DNA from: Hymenobacter rubidus
GTDB taxonomy: Bacteria > Bacteroidota > Bacteroidia > Cytophagales > Hymenobacteraceae
Assembly: GCF_016734815.1 (NCBI RefSeq)
Contig: NZ_JAERQF010000007.1
Location: forward strand, 1 to 64,000
Direction of reading: 5' to 3'
DNA: 64,000 bases
In this document: piece by piece, positions 1 to 7,435 of the stretch
How the letters are laid out: every line of letters begins with the position of its first letter
Position numbering within the stretch: the stretch's first letter is position 1
Translations under genes and position numbers: made by a program
Notes under the pieces: generated by a model
Told to the model about the DNA's origin: nothing
Database searches by the model: none
Seen by the model: the letters and a program-made list of their open reading frames with translations, nothing else

Positions 1-233
1 GCCTAGGAGGCCAAACACCCGCTCAAGTCTTCGCACAACCCTCATTCATCCAACCATAACTATATTGCTTAACAGGCCCCGCTAAACTGTCCAGTTTTTG
101 GGGAGTAGTACAATGCAACGAATTGCCCACGACGCCGGTCAGGCAGGCATCGGCCATTGCAATGCGGGTAATTTACCACCCGCTGGCCTTCTGAAAGGAC
201 TCGTTCCAGTCATTCATTTCATCAGTCGGGCCC
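1..233. other. Upstream intergenic sequence, nothing recognised
   Basis: No convincing gene, RNA or repeat is visible. A 70-codon open frame at 98-310 crosses into the lipoprotein gene in another frame and has no family-like features, so it is treated as chance. The stretch probably holds the promoter of the lipoprotein gene starting at 234, but no clear -7 box was found. Confidence 0.4.
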
Positions 234-1058
234 ATGACTACCGCTATCCGTTTACGTTTTATCGCGCTGGGCTTGCTGGCCCTGGCAGCTGCCTCGGGTT
301 GTGCATCTGACAAGGCATCGTCGGCACTTCAGCCCTGCGCTGGTCCTTCGGCCTCGGCGGCTGGCCGGGTAGTGGTCCAACCGCGCGAAATGCTGCTGGC
401 CACGGGCCCCAGCCTTGCCCTGCAGTGCCACGACGAAGTTGCGCATCCGTGCGGCAACTACAGCTTGCCGCGCACCGTGGCCCCCATCGACCAGGGCCTG
501 CAAATTGTTTTTGGCAGCCCCGTAGCTCCCACTATTTGCCTCACATCGATTGGCTCCGCTGCCACCAGCATCGACCTGGCCAGCACGCCCACCGGCTCCT
601 ACGCCCTCGACCTGACGGCCAGCGGCCGGCACACCACCGGCACCCTGCTCATCCTCCCCGACCGCGTTGAGCTCACCACCTGCGACAGCAACACGGTGGC
701 CGTGCGCGGCGGCGTGCTGTACCGCCTTCCCGTCAATACCCTCTTCGGGCAATTGTATGCACGCACGGCGGCGGCCCAAACGGCCGCCATTGCCCTGCTG
801 GACTCCCTGCGTCGGGAAGGCGCCCAAGTGCTGACATTGCCAACCGGCAACTACGGCTATTTCCGCACCGACGGCAGCGGGCAGCTTATTCCTATTTCCA
901 ATTATCAGAACGGGCAGCCGGCCACGGCCATCGCCACGCCCGTGCTGATGACTTTCACGGGCGATTTCAACCGCATCAAGGGCGTGGTGCGCCGGCGGGC
1001 CCAGTACAATGACCTCTCCGTCGGCATTACCTCGGCGCGGGGCGAAAGAGCTTTTTGA
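234..1058 (+). CDS. Putative secreted lipoprotein of unknown function
   Basis: A 274-residue protein. Residues 1-22 form a typical lipoprotein signal (two Arg, then a Leu/Ala-rich core) ending in a lipobox ASGC with the lipidated Cys at residue 23. The mature part is rich in Thr, Ala and Ser, has several Cys residues, and shows no motif that I recognise. It is predicted to be membrane-anchored outside the cytoplasm. The ATG at 234 is chosen because it gives a complete signal peptide. It is followed by a strong inverted-repeat terminator, so it is probably a single-gene unit. Lipoprotein status is fairly sure; the function is unknown. Confidence 0.75.
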   Translation: MTTAIRLRFIALGLLALAAASGCASDKASSALQPCAGPSASAAGRVVVQPREMLLATGPSLALQCHDEVAHPCGNYSLPRTVAPIDQGLQIVFGSPVAPTICLTSIGSAATSIDLASTPTGSYALDLTASGRHTTGTLLILPDRVELTTCDSNTVAVRGGVLYRLPVNTLFGQLYARTAAAQTAAIALLDSLRREGAQVLTLPTGNYGYFRTDGSGQLIPISNYQNGQPATAIATPVLMTFTGDFNRIKGVVRRRAQYNDLSVGITSARGERAF

Positions 1059-1080
1059 GTGATACCCGAACGCAGGCGGG

Positions 1081-1127
1081 CAAGCAAAAAGCCGCTCTAA
1101 TCTAATGTGAGAGCGGCTTTTTGCTTG
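1081..1127. terminator. Bidirectional rho-independent terminator
   Basis: An 18-bp perfect inverted repeat (1081-1098 and 1110-1127) around an 11-base loop, with an A tract at the left and a T tract at the right of the GC-rich core AGCCGCTCT. It lies between the lipoprotein gene (+) and the SDR gene (-), which converge, so it can serve both. Confidence 0.85.
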
Positions 1128-1143
1128 GCACTGCCGGTGCAGC

Positions 1144-1905
1144 CTACACGAACATGCCGCCGGAAGCTTCAATGCGCTGGGCATTTACCCAGCGGCCTTC
1201 TTCGGAGCAGAGGAAAGCCACCACGCCGCCGATGTCGTCGGGCTGGCCGGTGCGGCCCAGCGCCGTTTGAGACGCCACGAAGGCGTTGAGCTGGGCATTG
1301 TCGCGCACGGCTCCACCGCTAAAATCGGTTTCGATAGCGCCTGGGGCCACCGTATTCACGGCAATGCCACGGGCACCCAATTCTTTGGCCTGGTAGCGGG
1401 TCAGCACTTCGATGGCGCCTTTCATTGCCGCGTAGGCCGAAGAGCCGGGCAGCGCGAAACGGGCCAGCCCCGAGGAAATGTTGATGATGCGGCCGCCATC
1501 GGCCAGCAGCGGCAGCGCCTTCTGCGTCAGGAAAAATGGGCCTTTGAGGTGGATATTCAGCACCTCATCGAATTGCGCTTCGGTGGTATCGACAAAGGCA
1601 GCGTGCAGGCCGGTGCCGGCATTGTTTACCAGAAAGTGAAACTGCTCGGCCTGGAAGGTATCGCGTAGCGTGGTGCGCACCTGAGCAAAAAACGCATCGA
1701 AGCTGCCGGTGTTGCTGGCGTCGAGTTGCAGGGCGGCAGCTTGCTGGCCCAGGGCCGCGATTTCGGCTACCACGGCGTCGGCGTCTTCTTTTTTGCTGTG
1801 GTAGGTAAGGAGTACGCTAATGCCTTTTTTGGCCAGGCTCAGGGCCATGTTTTTGCCCAGGCCGCGGCTGCCGCCGGTTACGAGGGCTATTTTGGAAGTG
1901 CTCAT
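1144..1905 (-). CDS. SDR-family NAD(P)-dependent oxidoreductase
   Basis: A 253-residue classical short-chain dehydrogenase/reductase. The nucleotide-binding motif TGGSRGLG is at residues 10-17, the structural NNAG motif comes near residue 95, and the active-site Ser (in NISSG) and YAAMK (YxxxK) follow in the usual order. Length is typical. It probably reduces or oxidises a small carbonyl/alcohol substrate in the cytoplasm; the substrate cannot be told. The downstream end meets the terminator at 1081-1127. The AraC-type gene lies 75 bp upstream on the same strand and may regulate it or be co-transcribed with it. Confidence 0.9.
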   Translation of the reverse strand: MSTSKIALVTGGSRGLGKNMALSLAKKGISVLLTYHSKKEDADAVVAEIAALGQQAAALQLDASNTGSFDAFFAQVRTTLRDTFQAEQFHFLVNNAGTGLHAAFVDTTEAQFDEVLNIHLKGPFFLTQKALPLLADGGRIINISSGLARFALPGSSAYAAMKGAIEVLTRYQAKELGARGIAVNTVAPGAIETDFSGGAVRDNAQLNAFVASQTALGRTGQPDDIGGVVAFLCSEEGRWVNAQRIEASGGMFV

Positions 1906-1980
1906 CAGTTCAATAATTGGGGTGAATGATGAGGCAAAGGTCCGGCCCGTGGCAGCGGGTTTTATGGTGAGTAGTTCAGT

Positions 1981-2397
1981 TTAAATGGTGACACGTTCCG
2001 CACTTGCCTCGCGCTGGGCGGCCCACTCCTGCTCGCGGTACTGCTTGGGCGTGCAGCCCTGGAAGCGCTTGAAGAACTTGGTGAAGTTGGAAGGGTCGTA
2101 GGTGAGGTTGGCGGCAATATCGGCCACCGAGCGGCTGGGGTCGCGCAACAGCTCCCGGGCCACGTCCATGATACGGGCCTCGAAAAAGTAGCACGGCGCG
2201 TGCCCGGTAGCCAGCTTAATGGTGTTGCTCAGGTGCGTGGGATGGATGCAGAGAATACCCGCCAGGTCGCGGACTTCGAACATCTCGGTGGCCCGGCCGG
2301 CCACGATATCGGCCAGGTGTCGGTCTACTTCGCGCAGAAAATCGGCGGTGATTTCGTGCTGGCGGGCGAAGAGCTTGGGAGGAATGGAGGTAGGCAT
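1981..2397 (-). CDS. AraC-family DNA-binding regulator (HTH domain only)
   Basis: A 138-residue protein that consists almost entirely of the AraC-type DNA-binding domain. A first helix-turn-helix lies around DLAGILCIHPTHLSNTIK, and a second carries the family-typical SVADIAANLTYDPSNFTKFF and ends in CTPKQYRE. A ligand-binding N-terminal domain is absent, so it is much shorter than AraC itself; HTH-only members are common. It is upstream of and co-directional with the SDR gene and divergent from the VOC gene, so it may control either or both. Confidence 0.88.
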   Translation of the reverse strand: MPTSIPPKLFARQHEITADFLREVDRHLADIVAGRATEMFEVRDLAGILCIHPTHLSNTIKLATGHAPCYFFEARIMDVARELLRDPSRSVADIAANLTYDPSNFTKFFKRFQGCTPKQYREQEWAAQREASAERVTI

Positions 2398-2511
2398 GGG
2401 TGGTACTCGTTGGTATTGAAGCAGCGTATTATTCGAAGTAGAAAGGACCTGTAATGGTTATGACGTTGAATACCTTTAGAAACTTTACTTGCTAATGCCC
2501 ACCGCCAAAAC

Positions 2512-2868
2512 ATGATTCTCAACCACCTCAACCTAGCCGTCAGCGACGTGCTACAAACCCAGGCTTTTTTCGAGAAGTACTTCGGCCTGCAAGCTGTCAC
2601 GAAGCCCAACGCCGCCCTCGTGGTACTCCGCGACGATGCTGGCATGGTGCTCACGCTAAGCAATTTCGACCGCGCTACGGAAGTTACCTACCCCGAGCAT
2701 TTCCACATCGGCTTCATCCAGGAAAGCCCGGCTCAGGTTGACGCGCTGCACCAGCGCCTCACTGCCGACGGTTTCGCCATCGACCCACCCCGCAAATTCC
2801 ACGGCTCCTGGACGTTTTACCTGCGGACACCGGGCGGTATCCTGGTGGAGGTGCTGGCCGATATGTGA
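2512..2868 (+). CDS. VOC-family (glyoxalase/bleomycin-resistance fold) protein
   Basis: A 118-residue single-domain protein with the βαβββ pattern of the vicinal-oxygen-chelate fold. The N-terminal NHLNLAVSDV supplies the usual early metal-ligand His, FHIGF lies mid-way, and the end GGILVEVLAD has the usual late Glu. The function could be a glyoxalase-like lyase, dioxygenase or small-molecule binding protein; the substrate is unknown. It is divergent from the AraC-type regulator (115 bp apart) and ends before a strong terminator. Confidence 0.85.
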   Translation: MILNHLNLAVSDVLQTQAFFEKYFGLQAVTKPNAALVVLRDDAGMVLTLSNFDRATEVTYPEHFHIGFIQESPAQVDALHQRLTADGFAIDPPRKFHGSWTFYLRTPGGILVEVLADM

Positions 2869-2884
2869 GCCAACGATAGTAGCG

Positions 2885-2919
2885 AAAGAGCCTGCCGCTT
2901 TACCAGCGGCAGGCTCTTT
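2885..2919. terminator. Bidirectional rho-independent terminator
   Basis: A perfect 15-bp inverted repeat (2885-2899 and 2905-2919, core GAGCCTGCCGCT) with a 5-base loop, an A run on one side and a T run on the other. It sits between the converging VOC gene and the toxin remnant, only 3 bp from the latter's stop codon. Confidence 0.9.
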
Positions 2920-2921
2920 TG

Positions 2922-3263
2922 TTATAGGTTCCGAATCAGGTCTTCTAATTCGCGTTGGCTGATACTGGCTGTTTCAGCCTTATCGTAGATATAGAGTAAG
3001 CTCACCGTTTGAGTCGCTTCATCGGTCACCAGCACCGATTCTAAGTGAGTTTTGATGCGGGCTCCTCCGCTTTTGCCCCGGCCCTTGCTGCGAATGGCCA
3101 GCCGAATTTTAAAAGCATTTTGCCCCAAGGGCGTACCCAAATCCGGTTTGGCTTGCAGTTAGGCCTCCAGCAGGGCAAGGTCAGCTTTTAACGACGGATA
3201 TTTCTTCAAGAGCTTCTTAGCAGCCACCAAAAAGCTCTGCGCTGTGACGATGTTAACTGGCAT
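2922..3263 (-). pseudogene. RelE/ParE-superfamily toxin gene interrupted by a nonsense codon
   Basis: The intact frame runs from ATG at 3263-3261 to the stop at 2924-2922 (113 codons), but codon 35 is TAA (3161-3159). Before the stop the sequence reads KKLLKKYPSLKADLALLEA, a typical N-terminal helix. After it comes LQAKPDLGTPLGQNAFKIR and SKGRGKSGGAR, the conserved core of a RelE/ParE-like toxin subgroup. A single change (for example CAA to TAA) explains the break. The ATG overlaps the antitoxin gene by 11 bp, the usual translational coupling of such pairs. An internal start could make a 72-residue C-terminal piece (2922-3140), which is unlikely to be an active nuclease. A sequencing error is the alternative. 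Confidence 0.8.
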
Positions 3264-3474
3264 CGTCCAAGAACTCGCGCAACGAAAGCAGGGCCTGCCC
3301 AATCCGGCGCGCCTCCTTCACCTTGGCAAAACCAGCGCTGATGCCCTGCATAATTTGCAGCTTCTGACGCAACTGCTGTTGCTGGCGTTGCAGCTTTTCC
3401 CATTCGGCATAGGCTACGACCACGGCAGTGCGTTCGCCGGCTTCATTGGTGAGGTATTGCACGGTGCTTTTCAT
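3253..3474 (-). CDS. Putative type II antitoxin
   Basis: A 73-residue acidic/charged protein starting MKSTVQYLTNEAGERTAVVV, followed by a Gln-rich helix (QRQQQQLRQK) and a charged C-terminus ending LDDAS. Size, charge pattern and the 11-bp overlap with the downstream toxin frame fit a small antitoxin (Phd/YefM-like N-terminal strand, helical toxin-binding tail). With the toxin broken it may be a relict or still act in trans. The family assignment rests mainly on context. Confidence 0.7.
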   Translation of the reverse strand: MKSTVQYLTNEAGERTAVVVAYAEWEKLQRQQQQLRQKLQIMQGISAGFAKVKEARRIGQALLSLREFLDDAS

Positions 3475-3524
3475 GGTGTTGAAACTGGAATAAGCAACGG
3501 CTGGTTCAGCCGCCGCTCAAGAAC

Positions 3525-4496
3525 TTATTGCCCCAGCACAATGGCGAACACCAGTGGCGCGACAATAGTAGCGTCGGATTCGATGATGTATTTCGGCGTT
3601 TTCTCGCCCAGCTTGCCCCAGGTAATTTTCTCGTTGGGCACGGCGCCGGAGTAGCTGCCGTAGCTGGTGGTGGAGTCCGAAATCTGGCAGAAATAGCCCC
3701 ACAGCGGCACCTCGTGGCGCTGCAAGTCCTGGTGCAGCATGGGCACCACACAAATGGGGAAGTCACCGGCAATGCCGCCGCCAATCTGGAAGAAGCCTAC
3801 TTTGCTTTCTTCGGTGGCATTCTGGGTGTACCAGTCGGCCAGGTACATCATGTACTGGATGCCCGTGCGCATGGTGTGCACGTTCTTCACGTCGCCGGTC
3901 ATCACGTGACCCGCGTAGATGTTGCCGAGCGTGGAATCTTCCCAGCCGGGGCAGATGATGGGCAGGTTTTTCTCGGCCGCGGCCAGCATCCAGGAGTTTT
4001 TGGGGTCAATCTGGTAATACTGTTCCAACTCGCCGCTCAGCAGAATCTGGTAGAAGAATTCGTGGGGGAAATAGCTTTCGCCGGCCTTGTCGGCCTTTTC
4101 CCAAAACTTCAATACCGAGTGCTCGAGGCGGCGCATGGCCTCTTCTTCGGGGATGCAGGTATCGGTTACGCGGTTCATGTGGCGGGCCAGCAGGGCCTGC
4201 TCGTCGGCGGCGGTGAGGTCGCGGTAGTGCGGCACCCGCTCGTAGAAATCGTGGGCCACGAGGTTGAAGATGTCCTCCTCCAGGTTGGCGCCGGTGCAGC
4301 TGATAATCTGCACCTTGTCCTGCCGAATGAGCTCGGCCAGCTGGATGCCCAGCTCGGCGGTGCTCATGGCGCCGGCCAGGGTAATCATCATCTTGCCGCC
4401 ATCGGCGAGGTGCTTGTTGTAGCCATCGGCCGCATCCACGAGGGCAGCAGCGTTGAAGTGGCGGAAATGGTGGCGGATGAAGTTGGTAATGTGCAT
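3525..4496 (-). CDS. Deoxyhypusine synthase-family protein
   Basis: A 323-residue protein of the deoxyhypusine/homospermidine synthase family. It has the NAD-site segment GKMMITLAGAMSTAELG, SCTGANLEED, and near the C-terminus EKITWGKLGEK, whose Lys corresponds to the catalytic Lys of the family's WGK motif; DATIVAPLVFA closes the protein. Family enzymes transfer the aminobutyl group of spermidine. As bacteria lack eIF5A, the acceptor is probably a free polyamine (inference). I choose ATG at 4496 (MHITNFIRHHF); an upstream ATG at 4535 would draw 13 residues partly from a palindromic repeat. Confidence 0.85.
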   Translation of the reverse strand: MHITNFIRHHFRHFNAAALVDAADGYNKHLADGGKMMITLAGAMSTAELGIQLAELIRQDKVQIISCTGANLEEDIFNLVAHDFYERVPHYRDLTAADEQALLARHMNRVTDTCIPEEEAMRRLEHSVLKFWEKADKAGESYFPHEFFYQILLSGELEQYYQIDPKNSWMLAAAEKNLPIICPGWEDSTLGNIYAGHVMTGDVKNVHTMRTGIQYMMYLADWYTQNATEESKVGFFQIGGGIAGDFPICVVPMLHQDLQRHEVPLWGYFCQISDSTTSYGSYSGAVPNEKITWGKLGEKTPKYIIESDATIVAPLVFAIVLGQ

Positions 4497-4529
4497 GGGT
4501 TGGGGGAAATGTTTTCTGAATTGGCTGAA

Positions 4530-4629
4530 CGTCATGCTGAGCGTAGCCGAAGCATCTCGCGTGCCGAAGTAATTCTTACGATTGATTTACTGCCACACGC
4601 GAGATGCTTCGGCTACGCTCAGCATGACG
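4530..4629. repeat. Palindromic repeat, family A (GTCATGCTGAGC...)
   Basis: About 35-bp arms, CGTCATGCTGAGCGTAGCCG... and its near-perfect complement, around a ~30-base AT-richer loop. It lies between the deoxyhypusine synthase-like gene and hslV. The motif TTGGCTG occurs within 3 bp of each end, which may or may not be an insertion footprint. Confidence 0.9.
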
Positions 4630-4651
4630 GGTTGGCTGTTTCTGTTGCCGC

Positions 4652-5191
4652 CTACGATGGCGACTCAATCATCAAATTATGATTGGTGTAAATGCAGATG
4701 TCGGCCGCGATGTGCAGGCCTTCTTCCACCATCTGGCGCGCGGTGAGGTGCGGCGCGTGTTTCTTCAGCGCCAATGCGGCGGCCTGCGCATACATCGCGC
4801 CGGACCCAATGGCGGCCACGTCGGAGTCGGGTTCCAATACGTCGCCGGTGCCGCTGAGGATGAGCAGTTCGTCCTTGTCGGCCACCACCATCATGGCTTC
4901 GAGCTTGCGCAGGTACTGGTCTTTGCGCCAGTCCTTGGCCAGCTCGATGGCGGCGCGCTTGAGGTTGCCGCCGTAGCTGGTCAGCTTCTCCTCGAAACGG
5001 TCGAGCAGCATAAATGCATCGGCCGTGGAGCCGGCGAACCCGGTCACCACTTTGCCCTCGAGCAGCTTGCGGATTTTGCGCACGTTGTTTTTGGCTACGT
5101 GTTTGTCCATGGTGGCTTGGCCGTCGGCCCCCACGGCAATTTCGCCGTTGTGGCGAATTCCGAGGACGGTAGTAGAGCGGATTCTGGTCAT
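4652..5191 (-). CDS. hslV: ATP-dependent protease proteolytic subunit HslV
   Basis: A 179-residue N-terminal nucleophile peptidase of the proteasome-like HslUV complex in the cytoplasm. After a short propeptide (MTRIRS) comes TTVLGIRHNGEIAVGADGQAT. The first Thr of TTV is the catalytic nucleophile after processing. The GSGAMYAQAAALAL segment and the length match HslV (E. coli protein about 176 residues). Its ATPase partner hslU is not in the window. The gene lies downstream of the E2 gene on the same strand, separated by a palindromic repeat. Confidence 0.95.
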   Translation of the reverse strand: MTRIRSTTVLGIRHNGEIAVGADGQATMDKHVAKNNVRKIRKLLEGKVVTGFAGSTADAFMLLDRFEEKLTSYGGNLKRAAIELAKDWRKDQYLRKLEAMMVVADKDELLILSGTGDVLEPDSDVAAIGSGAMYAQAAALALKKHAPHLTARQMVEEGLHIAADICIYTNHNLMIESPS

Positions 5192-5211
5192 TACAGTTTG
5201 GTTAAAAAACG

Positions 5212-5308
5212 GTCATCCTGAGCGGAGCGAAGGACCTTATCACGGCAGCAAGCTTCTTGAACGATTTCGTTCAATCGTGATAAGGTCCTTCGCTCCGCTC
5301 AGGATGAC
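5212..5308. repeat. Palindromic repeat, family C (GTCATCCTGAGCG...), without mobile-element ends
   Basis: Long inverted arms GTCATCCTGAGCGGAGCGAA / TTCGCTCCGCTCAGGATGAC extend to about 36 bp (through GGACCTTATCACG). The same core is found inside the ~150-bp elements at 7207, 20833, 59740 and 63272, but here the GAAGCTGTTTAG termini are absent. It lies between the E2 gene and hslV and could end or attenuate the E2 transcript. Confidence 0.9.
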
Positions 5309-5326
5309 AACGATTTATCAATTACC

Positions 5327-7027
5327 TCAAATCATCAAACGCATGGGGTCTTCCAGCAGGCTTTTCAGCGTCTGGAGGAAGGCGGCGCCGGTAGCGCCGT
5401 CCACCACGCGGTGGTCGCAGCTCAGCGTCACCTTCATGATGTTGCCGATGGCCAGCGCGCCGTCCTTCACAATGGCGGTTTGCTTGATGCCGCCCACGGC
5501 CAGGATGCAGGCATCCGGCGGATTGATGATGGCGGTGAATTCGTCGATGCCAAACATGCCCAGGTTCGAGATGGTGAAGGTGCTTCCCTCCCACTCGGCC
5601 GGCTGCAGCTTCTTGCTCTTGGCTTTGCCGGCCAGCTCCTTCACCTCGTTGGCGATGGTGGCGAGGCCTTTCTGGTCGGCGTTGCGAATCACGGGCACCA
5701 GCAGACCTTCGTCCACGGCCACGGCCACGCCGATGTTGATGACCTTGTTCTGGCGAATCCGGTCGCCGAGCCACGAAGAATTCACGGCCGGGTGCGAGCG
5801 CAGGGCAATAGCCGCCGACTTCAGCACCAGGTCGTTGAAGCTCAGCTTTACCGGCGACAGCTCGTTGAGCTTCACGCGGGCTTCCATGGCCTTGTCCATG
5901 TTGATTTCCATCGTGAGATAGAAATGCGGAGCCGTGAACAAGCTTTCGGAGAGGCGCTTGGCAATGACTTTGCGCATCTGCGACACCGGCGTATCGGTGT
6001 AGGTATCGGTCGAGGCCGGGGCGCTGACGGCTGGCGCGGCTGCGGGAGCAGCCTGCGGAGCGGCGGACGGGGCGGGTGCAGCCACGGGGGCTGCTTGCGG
6101 AGCGGAAGCGGCGGCAGGCGCAGCAGCACCGGGCTGGAATTTCTCTACGTCGCGCTGCACAATGCGGCCATTGTCACCGCTGCCCACTACCTGGGCCAGG
6201 TTGATGCCTTTTTCTTTAGCAATGCTCTTGGCCAGGGGCGAAGCCAGGATGCGGCCGTTGCTGGCCGGAGCGGCGGCGGCAGGCGCAGCCGGAGCTTCGG
6301 TAGCGGCGGGTGCAGCAGCTTCGGCGGGGGCGGCAGCAGGCGCGGCGGCCGGAGCCGAACCACCGCCAAGCAGGGCCTGAATGTCGGCGCCTTCTTCGCC
6401 GATAATGGCCAGGATGCCGTCAACGGCCACGGCTTCGCCGGCTTTGGGGCCAGTGTAGAGCAGGGTGCCGTCTTCGTAGTTTTCGAGCTCCATGGTGGCC
6501 TTGTCGGTTTCGACTTCGGCCAGGATATCACCCGATTTTACTTTGTCGCCCACGTTTTTCAACCAAGAGGCAATGGTACCTTCGGTCATCGTATCGCTCA
6601 TTTTGGGCATGCGCACCACGGTGGCTTTTTTGCCGTTGGCGGGAGCCGCAGCAGCGGGCGCCGGGGCAGGAGCCGGAGCGGGTTTGGGCGCTTCGGCTAC
6701 GGGAGCGGGGGCTGGCGCGGGTGCAGCGGCGGCCGGAGCCGGGGCGGCACCGCCGCTCTGGCCGTTCAAGAGGCCGGAAATGTCTTCGCCTTCCTTGCCA
6801 ACAATGGCCAGAATGCCATCAACCGGCACGGAGTCTTTCTCTTTCGGCCCGATGTAGAGGAGCGTACCATCTTCGTAATTCTCCAGTTCCATGGTGGCTT
6901 TGTCGGTTTCGACTTCGGCCAGGATGTCCCCGGATTTAACTTTATCACCCACTTTTTTGAGCCAGGCCGCGATGGTCCCTTCGGTCATCGTGTCGCTCAT
7001 TTTGGGCATTTTTATGATTTCGGCCAT
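5327..7027 (-). CDS. Dihydrolipoamide acyltransferase (E2) of pyruvate dehydrogenase-type complex
   Basis: A 566-residue E2. Lipoyl domain 1 (residues about 1-80) has the lipoylated Lys43 in TDKATMELEN. A second lipoyl domain (about 135-212) has the same motif. Ala/Pro-rich linkers follow. The peripheral-subunit-binding domain lies at about 285-322 (ASPLAKSIAKEKGINL, GDNGRIVQRDV). The catalytic domain ends CDHRVVDGATGAAF, the active-site HxxxDG signature. ATG at 7027 (MAEIIKMPKMSDTMTEG) is preferred over an upstream frame start at 7060 because lipoyl domains begin there. E1 and E3 genes are not in the window. Acetyltransferase (pyruvate) is likeliest from the PKMSDTMTEG N-terminus; other 2-oxoacids are not excluded. 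Confidence 0.93.
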   Translation of the reverse strand: MAEIIKMPKMSDTMTEGTIAAWLKKVGDKVKSGDILAEVETDKATMELENYEDGTLLYIGPKEKDSVPVDGILAIVGKEGEDISGLLNGQSGGAAPAPAAAAPAPAPAPVAEAPKPAPAPAPAPAAAAPANGKKATVVRMPKMSDTMTEGTIASWLKNVGDKVKSGDILAEVETDKATMELENYEDGTLLYTGPKAGEAVAVDGILAIIGEEGADIQALLGGGSAPAAAPAAAPAEAAAPAATEAPAAPAAAAPASNGRILASPLAKSIAKEKGINLAQVVGSGDNGRIVQRDVEKFQPGAAAPAAASAPQAAPVAAPAPSAAPQAAPAAAPAVSAPASTDTYTDTPVSQMRKVIAKRLSESLFTAPHFYLTMEINMDKAMEARVKLNELSPVKLSFNDLVLKSAAIALRSHPAVNSSWLGDRIRQNKVINIGVAVAVDEGLLVPVIRNADQKGLATIANEVKELAGKAKSKKLQPAEWEGSTFTISNLGMFGIDEFTAIINPPDACILAVGGIKQTAIVKDGALAIGNIMKVTLSCDHRVVDGATGAAFLQTLKSLLEDPMRLMI

Positions 7028-7157
7028 CGGATATAGAAGCGCTAGAGTTGAGAAGGCCAAAATTAGCCGGAAAAGTTGGCGGGGGCAATGTTATTATAAG
7101 GAGATTGTAAGGACTTGCTCACAATATGGAGCTTGCCGACGCTGGAACACGAAAAAG

Positions 7158-7413
7158 AACGGTCATGCTGAGCGGAGTCGAAGCATCTCTACTGCTTCGT
7201 TGCAACGAAGCTGTTTAGAAAGTCAAAATCGTTGTCATCCTGAGCGCAGCGAAGGACCTTATCACGGCAGAACAACGCCTATTCTGCCGTGATAAGGTCC
7301 TTCGCTGCGCTCAGGATGACAGACGTGTAGGCAAATCATACTTTCTAAACAGTTTCAACAGCATTGATTACTTCTGCGGTAGAGATGCTTCGACTCCGCT
7401 CAGCATGACCGTT
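7158..7413. repeat. Family A palindrome, split by an inserted mobile element
   Basis: Arms AACGGTCATGCTGAGCGGAG... (from 7158) and ...CTCCGCTCAGCATGACCGTT (to 7413) pair over about 34 bp. The loop is 150 bp longer than in other family A copies because the element at 7207-7356 sits in it. Intergenic between the E2 and histidine phosphatase genes, upstream of the E2 start. Confidence 0.9.
7207..7356. mobile_element. 150-bp MITE-like element with terminal inverted repeats and 3-bp target duplication
   Basis: The ends are GAAGCTGTTTAGAAAGT (left) and ACTTTCTAAACAGTTTC (right), an imperfect 17-bp terminal inverted repeat. AAC flanks both sides (7204-7206 and 7357-7359). The interior (7234-7320) is a family C palindrome (GTCATCCTGAGCGCAGCGAA...). 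There is no coding capacity. It is inserted in the loop of a family A palindrome. The copy at 63272 is nearly identical, including the spacers. Confidence 0.88.
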
Positions 7414-7435
7414 TTCTCTAGATGTTACCCCGAAT

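Noticed and set aside
98..310. 70-codon plus-strand frame at the window start
   Set aside because: Overlaps the lipoprotein signal peptide region in another frame and has no supporting features.
5411..7036. 541-codon plus-strand frame
   Set aside because: Antisense to the E2 gene; Gly/Arg/Phe-rich shadow of the Ala/Pro linkers.
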